This document shows positions 6,192 to 8,747 of a stretch of 8,747 nt of DNA, one piece after another; position 1 is the first letter of the stretch, and each line of letters begins with the position of its first letter. The position numbers and the translations under genes are program-made. The notes under the pieces are model-generated. The model saw only the letters and a program-made list of their open reading frames with translations. It did no database searches and was not told the origin of the DNA. This DNA comes from Chloroflexia bacterium. Its GTDB lineage: Bacteria; Chloroflexota; Chloroflexia; Thermomicrobiales; JALYUS01. The stretch spans positions 1 through 8,747 of the forward strand of contig JAICJW010000179.1 of assembly GCA_025928215.1 (NCBI GenBank). Direction: 5' to 3'.

Positions 6192-6220
6192 GGTGGCGAC
6201 GCTGGAGGGGCGCCGCCACC
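6192..6220 (-). other. Stem-loop upstream of the TcuA-like promoter
   Basis: GGTGGCG at 6192-6198 pairs with CGCCACC at 6214-6220, and two more pairs form inside. As - strand RNA, the single internal mismatch becomes a G-U pair, giving a continuous 10-bp stem with a 9-nt loop. The weak CTCCATTTAA that follows is not a good T-tract. It could partly terminate readthrough from the solute-binding protein gene. Confidence 0.35.
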
Positions 6221-6543
6221 GAGGCATAGGGACAGGGCAGAAGAAGTGTACTGTGTGGGACCCGCTACCACCGTCTCAATGCACCGTCGCGGAGCGTCGA
6301 GCGCGTGGGACGCATGGGCGCGCTGGGGAGCGCGACGCGGGATTTTGGGACCATTTCATCGAGCATTCCGGTCATCTTCAGCATGACGGGCGATCACCGT
6401 GTGTCGTCGTTCATCCCGCCGTTACCGCTTCCTCCTCACCGACCACGAATGCCATTCACTGACAATAACGGCATGGATGTCGAAAATGTGACGGCCATGC
6501 AGATTTTCTCTCCGATTCCATCTTTGCAGAGGGTGGAGCACCG

Positions 6544-6557
6544 ATCGCAAACGCGAT
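6544..6557 (-). terminator. Weak hairpin directly after the solute-binding protein stop
   Basis: On the - strand ATCGC-GTTT-GCGAT forms a 5-bp stem with a 4-nt loop one base after the TAA (6561-6559). There is no T-tract, so termination is doubtful. Confidence 0.2.
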
Positions 6558-6558
6558 G

Positions 6559-8274
6559 TTACCCCTTGAGGTCCTGCTCGAACTCCTTGCGAATCTGGTC
6601 GCCGCCGCGCGTCTTCCAGTCCCTGACATATTGATCGAGCGCGGTGAGTGGGTCCCGGCCGGTGATGATTGCGGTCAGGCGGTCGGTGCCGAGTTGGTTC
6701 AGTTCGACGGACTTCGCGGCATTGGTCGGTGAAAAGGCAGTCAGCGCGGGGTTATCAATACCGAGCGCGCCGATCCGTGTCGCCGCGTCTTGCAGATACT
6801 GGGCATCTCCGGGGTCGCTCGGATAGTAGAAGACAGGCGGCGGGACAACGACCGTGCCGAGTTCGCCGATCTCCGCGCGGCCACGATCATTGAGGATGCG
6901 CGTGCCGTCCGGCTGAACAGTGTGATGGACGCCCTCGATGCCGAAGGTGAGGAAATTGTACTCCACGCTGCCGAACGGCGCGCTGAAGTAATCGAGCAGG
7001 CGGAGCAGTTCCTTGACGCGTTCCGGGTCCTTGCCGTCTTTCGCGGGGATCGCCGCGATGCTGCCGAAGCCCGCGCCATTGTAGGTGACTCCCATGCCGC
7101 CATCGGAACCGGGCGGCGCGAGCGCGCCGAGGTTCGCCGCCGGGTTCAGCCGCTTCGCCTCGAAACGCACCCGGATATCGCCGTTCAGCTGGATCAACTG
7201 GTCCGCGTACCCACCGATATTTCCGGCGATCAGCGCGTTCGTCGCCTGCGTCCGATTCATCGTCGCGGCATCCGGATGATAGACTCCCGCCGCGTAGAGT
7301 TTGCGCGCGAAATCGAGCGATTGCTTGAACTCCTCGGTCTCGATCTGGTTGGTCAGCGTGCCGTCCGAATTCTTCCGCCAGCCATTCGGCACCCGGAACA
7401 TCCCCCGCATGAAGGACATGCTCCAGTCGGCCCCCTGCCCGCCGAGCGCCCAGGTGTCCGGTTTGCCGTTGCCGTCAGGGTCCCGTTTCGTCATCGCCGT
7501 GAAGAGATTGAGGATGTCGTCGGCGTTCTTTGGGGCGGGGATACCGAGTTTCTCCGTCCAATCTTGCCGGTAGAGGAGCGCGGGGCCGATCGCCAGGCTG
7601 AGGCGCGGCACACCGTACAATTTCCCCTTGATCGCCGCGTTCTTCCAGACAGCGGCGGGATACCGCGCGAGGTTCGGATAGGCCGCGAGCGCGTCACCGG
7701 CGAGGGCGGAGGTCAGATCGGTGAATGCCCCCTGCTGCACCGCTTTGTATTGATCCGGCGCGGCGAGCGGCGAGATGAGCAGGAGATCGGGGATGTCGCC
7801 ACTCGCGATCAGCGCCGTCGCCTTCTCCGTGTACTGCGGGAGCGGCACGAGCGTGAAGTCCACGGTCACGCCGAGCCGTTTCTCCAGTTCCTGCCACCAC
7901 TGATTCTGATCGTGTGGCACGGCGGGCGGGCGCTGCGACGCCTTGGTGATCGAGACCTTCCCGCCCCGCCCCGGCACGGCGGCGACGGAGACGAAGGGCG
8001 GCGGTGGCGTGAGGTACGCGTCCGGCACATTGGGCGCGGGCGATGGCAGTTTGCCGCCTACCGCCGGATGCACGACCGCGCTCGCGATCGTTGCTGTACT
8101 GTTGGCGGCGGGTGCGGTCGCGATGGCGACCGTCGCGGTCGGGCTGGAGCGCGTGCCACAGGCAGCGAGAAGCGCGGCGCTCGCTGCGGTTGCGACCCCT
8201 CCCAATGCGATGCGGAGCACATTCCGCCGACCATACCCACAGGGAACCCACGGAGACCGCCGCTCGTCACGCAT
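6559..8274 (-). CDS. Extracellular solute-binding lipoprotein of an ABC importer (LipO/AlgQ-like, family 1)
   Basis: This 571-residue protein is expected to be an exported lipid-anchored receptor that hands a ligand, probably an oligosaccharide or related compound, to an ABC permease. The N-terminus has a twin arginine in GYGRRNVLRIALGG (RR at 16-17), a hydrophobic stretch and the lipobox LAAC with lipidation cysteine C39. A Ser/Thr/Ala/Pro-rich tether follows to about residue 100. The binding domain shows IASGDIPDLLL, the KGKLYGVPR segment and an EF-hand-like loop DPDGNGKPD at 265-273, as in alginate-binding AlgQ-type and LipO proteins, where it holds calcium. Length is typical of that subgroup. 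An in-frame ATG at 8364 would add 30 residues before the signal, so ATG 8274, with AAGGAA about ten bases upstream, is preferred. No permease or ATPase gene is adjacent, which is unusual. The ligand cannot be assigned. Confidence 0.88.
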   Translation of the reverse strand: MRDERRSPWVPCGYGRRNVLRIALGGVATAASAALLAACGTRSSPTATVAIATAPAANSTATIASAVVHPAVGGKLPSPAPNVPDAYLTPPPPFVSVAAVPGRGGKVSITKASQRPPAVPHDQNQWWQELEKRLGVTVDFTLVPLPQYTEKATALIASGDIPDLLLISPLAAPDQYKAVQQGAFTDLTSALAGDALAAYPNLARYPAAVWKNAAIKGKLYGVPRLSLAIGPALLYRQDWTEKLGIPAPKNADDILNLFTAMTKRDPDGNGKPDTWALGGQGADWSMSFMRGMFRVPNGWRKNSDGTLTNQIETEEFKQSLDFARKLYAAGVYHPDAATMNRTQATNALIAGNIGGYADQLIQLNGDIRVRFEAKRLNPAANLGALAPPGSDGGMGVTYNGAGFGSIAAIPAKDGKDPERVKELLRLLDYFSAPFGSVEYNFLTFGIEGVHHTVQPDGTRILNDRGRAEIGELGTVVVPPPVFYYPSDPGDAQYLQDAATRIGALGIDNPALTAFSPTNAAKSVELNQLGTDRLTAIITGRDPLTALDQYVRDWKTRGGDQIRKEFEQDLKG

Positions 8275-8298
8275 CGCACGCCATTCCTTTCGGTTGTT

Positions 8299-8411
8299 GG
8301 GTGACTTACACCCTAGATGGTGCGATGATGCCCGGTTTTTGGCGAGCACGCAAGGGGACGCCACGTCCCTGTTTTCGTGGTAGCGTAGGCATCACGCAGT
8401 CCACCCGGGTG
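8299..8411. promoter_or_regulatory. Cluster of palindromes in the divergent promoter region
   Basis: Three dyads lie in the 198 bp between divergent genes. They are GGGTG-ACTTA-CACCC at 8299-8313, GGGACG-CCA-CGTCCC at 8355-8369, and CACCCGGGTG at 8402-8411. The first and third share the GGGTG/CACCC half-site. The first lies just downstream of the proposed solute-binding promoter start, and the third abuts TTGACC (8412-8417). They could be operators for a regulator controlling both directions, but no regulator gene is visible. Confidence 0.3.
8325..8353 (-). promoter_or_regulatory. Possible promoter of the solute-binding protein gene
   Basis: On the - strand TTGCGT (8353-8348; 3/6) and CATCAT (8330-8325; 4/6) are 17 bases apart, placing a start near 8318 and a leader of about 45 nt before ATG 8274. 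Both boxes are modest. Confidence 0.3.
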
Positions 8412-8460
8412 TTGACCCGCTACATCCTCTGTGCCCCGGCGGTTCATTTGCTTTCGATCA

Positions 8461-8468
8461 AGGGAGGT
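8461..8468 (+). promoter_or_regulatory. Ribosome binding site of the alpha/beta hydrolase gene
   Basis: AGGGAGGT lies four bases before ATG 8473. It supports that ATG, or the directly preceding in-frame GTG at 8470, as the start. Confidence 0.65.
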
Positions 8469-8472
8469 CGTG

Positions 8473-8747
8473 ATGGCTGTTACGCGGTTGGAGATTCGGG
8501 CGCGGGGAGCGTATGCGGACGGGGAGGCATTCGGGGCGGCGGGAGCGTACGAGCGGATTGATGGCACGATCCACTTCGCCGCCGACCCCGCGCACCCGGC
8601 GAATGCATTCATTGTGGACCTCGACAAGGCGGCGCGGGATGATGCGGGGCGGGTGCCATTCTCCGCCGACTTCTGCCTGTTGCAGCCCGTGGATGCCACG
8701 AAAGCGAACCGGCGGCTGCTCTTCGAGGTCCTCAACCGGGGGCGCAA
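8473..8747 (+). CDS. Alpha/beta hydrolase domain-containing protein (Abhydrolase_10 type), N-terminal part
   Basis: The frame is open from ATG 8473 to the window end (91 codons and two bases). The peptide shows the family opening: a short beta strand, then GAAGAYERIDGTIHFAADP, PANAFIVDLDKAARDDAGRV, FSADFCLLQPVDATKANRRL and LFEVLNRG. This matches the N-terminal region of a roughly 450-600-residue alpha/beta hydrolase domain family (Pfam Abhydrolase_10) whose members are largely uncharacterised. The nucleophile serine, acid and histidine would lie downstream, beyond the window, so activity cannot be judged. No signal peptide is apparent at this start. It is divergent from the solute-binding protein gene and may share its control region. 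Confidence 0.8.
   Translation, partial: MAVTRLEIRARGAYADGEAFGAAGAYERIDGTIHFAADPAHPANAFIVDLDKAARDDAGRVPFSADFCLLQPVDATKANRRLLFEVLNRGR

Larger units (their letters stand above)
6082..6558. other. Gene-poor intergenic stretch between the solute-binding and TcuA-like genes
   Basis: No open frame here carries recognisable motifs, a good ribosome binding site and neighbour-like codon use together. The stretch holds the probable promoter of the TcuA-like gene (6141-6170), a strong stem-loop (6192-6220) and a small hairpin (6544-6557) just after the solute-binding protein stop. The segment 6350-6400 has two loosely similar strings, CATTTCATCGAGCAT and CATCTTCAGCAT, which could be remnants of a mobile-element end. 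The segment 6440-6540 is visibly more AT-rich than the flanking genes. The region would suit a decayed insertion or lost permease genes, but nothing in it proves either. Confidence 0.5.

Noticed and set aside
6200..6290. T-box-like string on the minus strand (GGTGGTAGCGGG)
   Set aside because: It differs from the AGGGTGGNACCGCG core in key bases, has no T-tract terminator or specifier loop that I can see, and the downstream gene is not an aminoacyl-tRNA or amino acid gene. About 11 of 14 matches is expected by chance in this much sequence.
6193..6634. Short plus-strand open frames in the gap upstream of the TcuA-like gene
   Set aside because: No motifs, no convincing ribosome binding sites, and low-complexity composition; one runs into the solute-binding protein gene from the opposite strand.
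6790..8304. 504-codon plus-strand open frame opposite the solute-binding protein gene
   Set aside because: Antisense to a clear lipoprotein gene; composition is Arg/Gly/Val-rich with no recognisable domain or good ribosome binding site.
8412..8440. TTGACC as a -35 box for the hydrolase gene
   Set aside because: No -10-like hexamer occurs 16-19 bases downstream (the sequence there is CCCCGGC).
8435..8460. GCGGTTCA before the hydrolase ribosome binding site, resembling the right end of the repeat element
   Set aside because: Only about eight bases match and there is no complementary left arm, so it is not a third copy.

Overview
GC-rich bacterial DNA with tightly spaced genes preceded by strong Shine-Dalgarno sites. 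The ferredoxin closely resembles the seven-iron Thermus type. This, a twin-arginine lipoprotein-type solute-binding protein and the catabolic gene mix suggest a Chloroflexota/Thermomicrobia-like or similar GC-rich thermophile-related lineage. That placement is inference; there is no rRNA or other phylogenetic marker in the window.

Layout. Positions 1-112 hold the 3' end of a + strand gene, probably a FAD-dependent (D-amino-acid-oxidase-type) oxidoreductase. A 350 bp gap follows, holding a decayed fragment of an ECF sigma factor and a likely promoter. A lone 7Fe ferredoxin gene (464-706) ends in a clear intrinsic terminator. Next come three co-oriented genes: an M20 dipeptidase (902-2293), an opine-dehydrogenase-family protein (2403-3500) and an aldo/keto reductase (3668-4576). 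The two gaps between them each hold a copy of the same inverted-repeat element, whose left end covers the last codons and stop of the upstream gene and whose right end stops at or just before the next ribosome binding site. On the - strand, convergent with the reductase, lies a TcuA-like flavoprotein dehydrogenase (6081-4597). Upstream of it are a gene-poor stretch of about 480 bp and a lipoprotein solute-binding protein of the LipO/AlgQ type (8274-6559). A divergent + strand gene running off the window encodes the N-terminus of an Abhydrolase_10-type alpha/beta hydrolase.

How the genes may work together. Most products are enzymes or binding proteins for small organic molecules: peptide hydrolysis, opine-type amino acid/keto acid chemistry, carbonyl reduction, flavin-dependent dehydrogenation of a carboxylate, and capture of an extracellular solute. 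This looks like an accessory catabolic/scavenging region rather than a housekeeping locus. I found no CRISPR array, tRNA, rRNA, complete insertion sequence or phage gene. The most unusual feature is the pair of hairpin elements between the three + strand genes.
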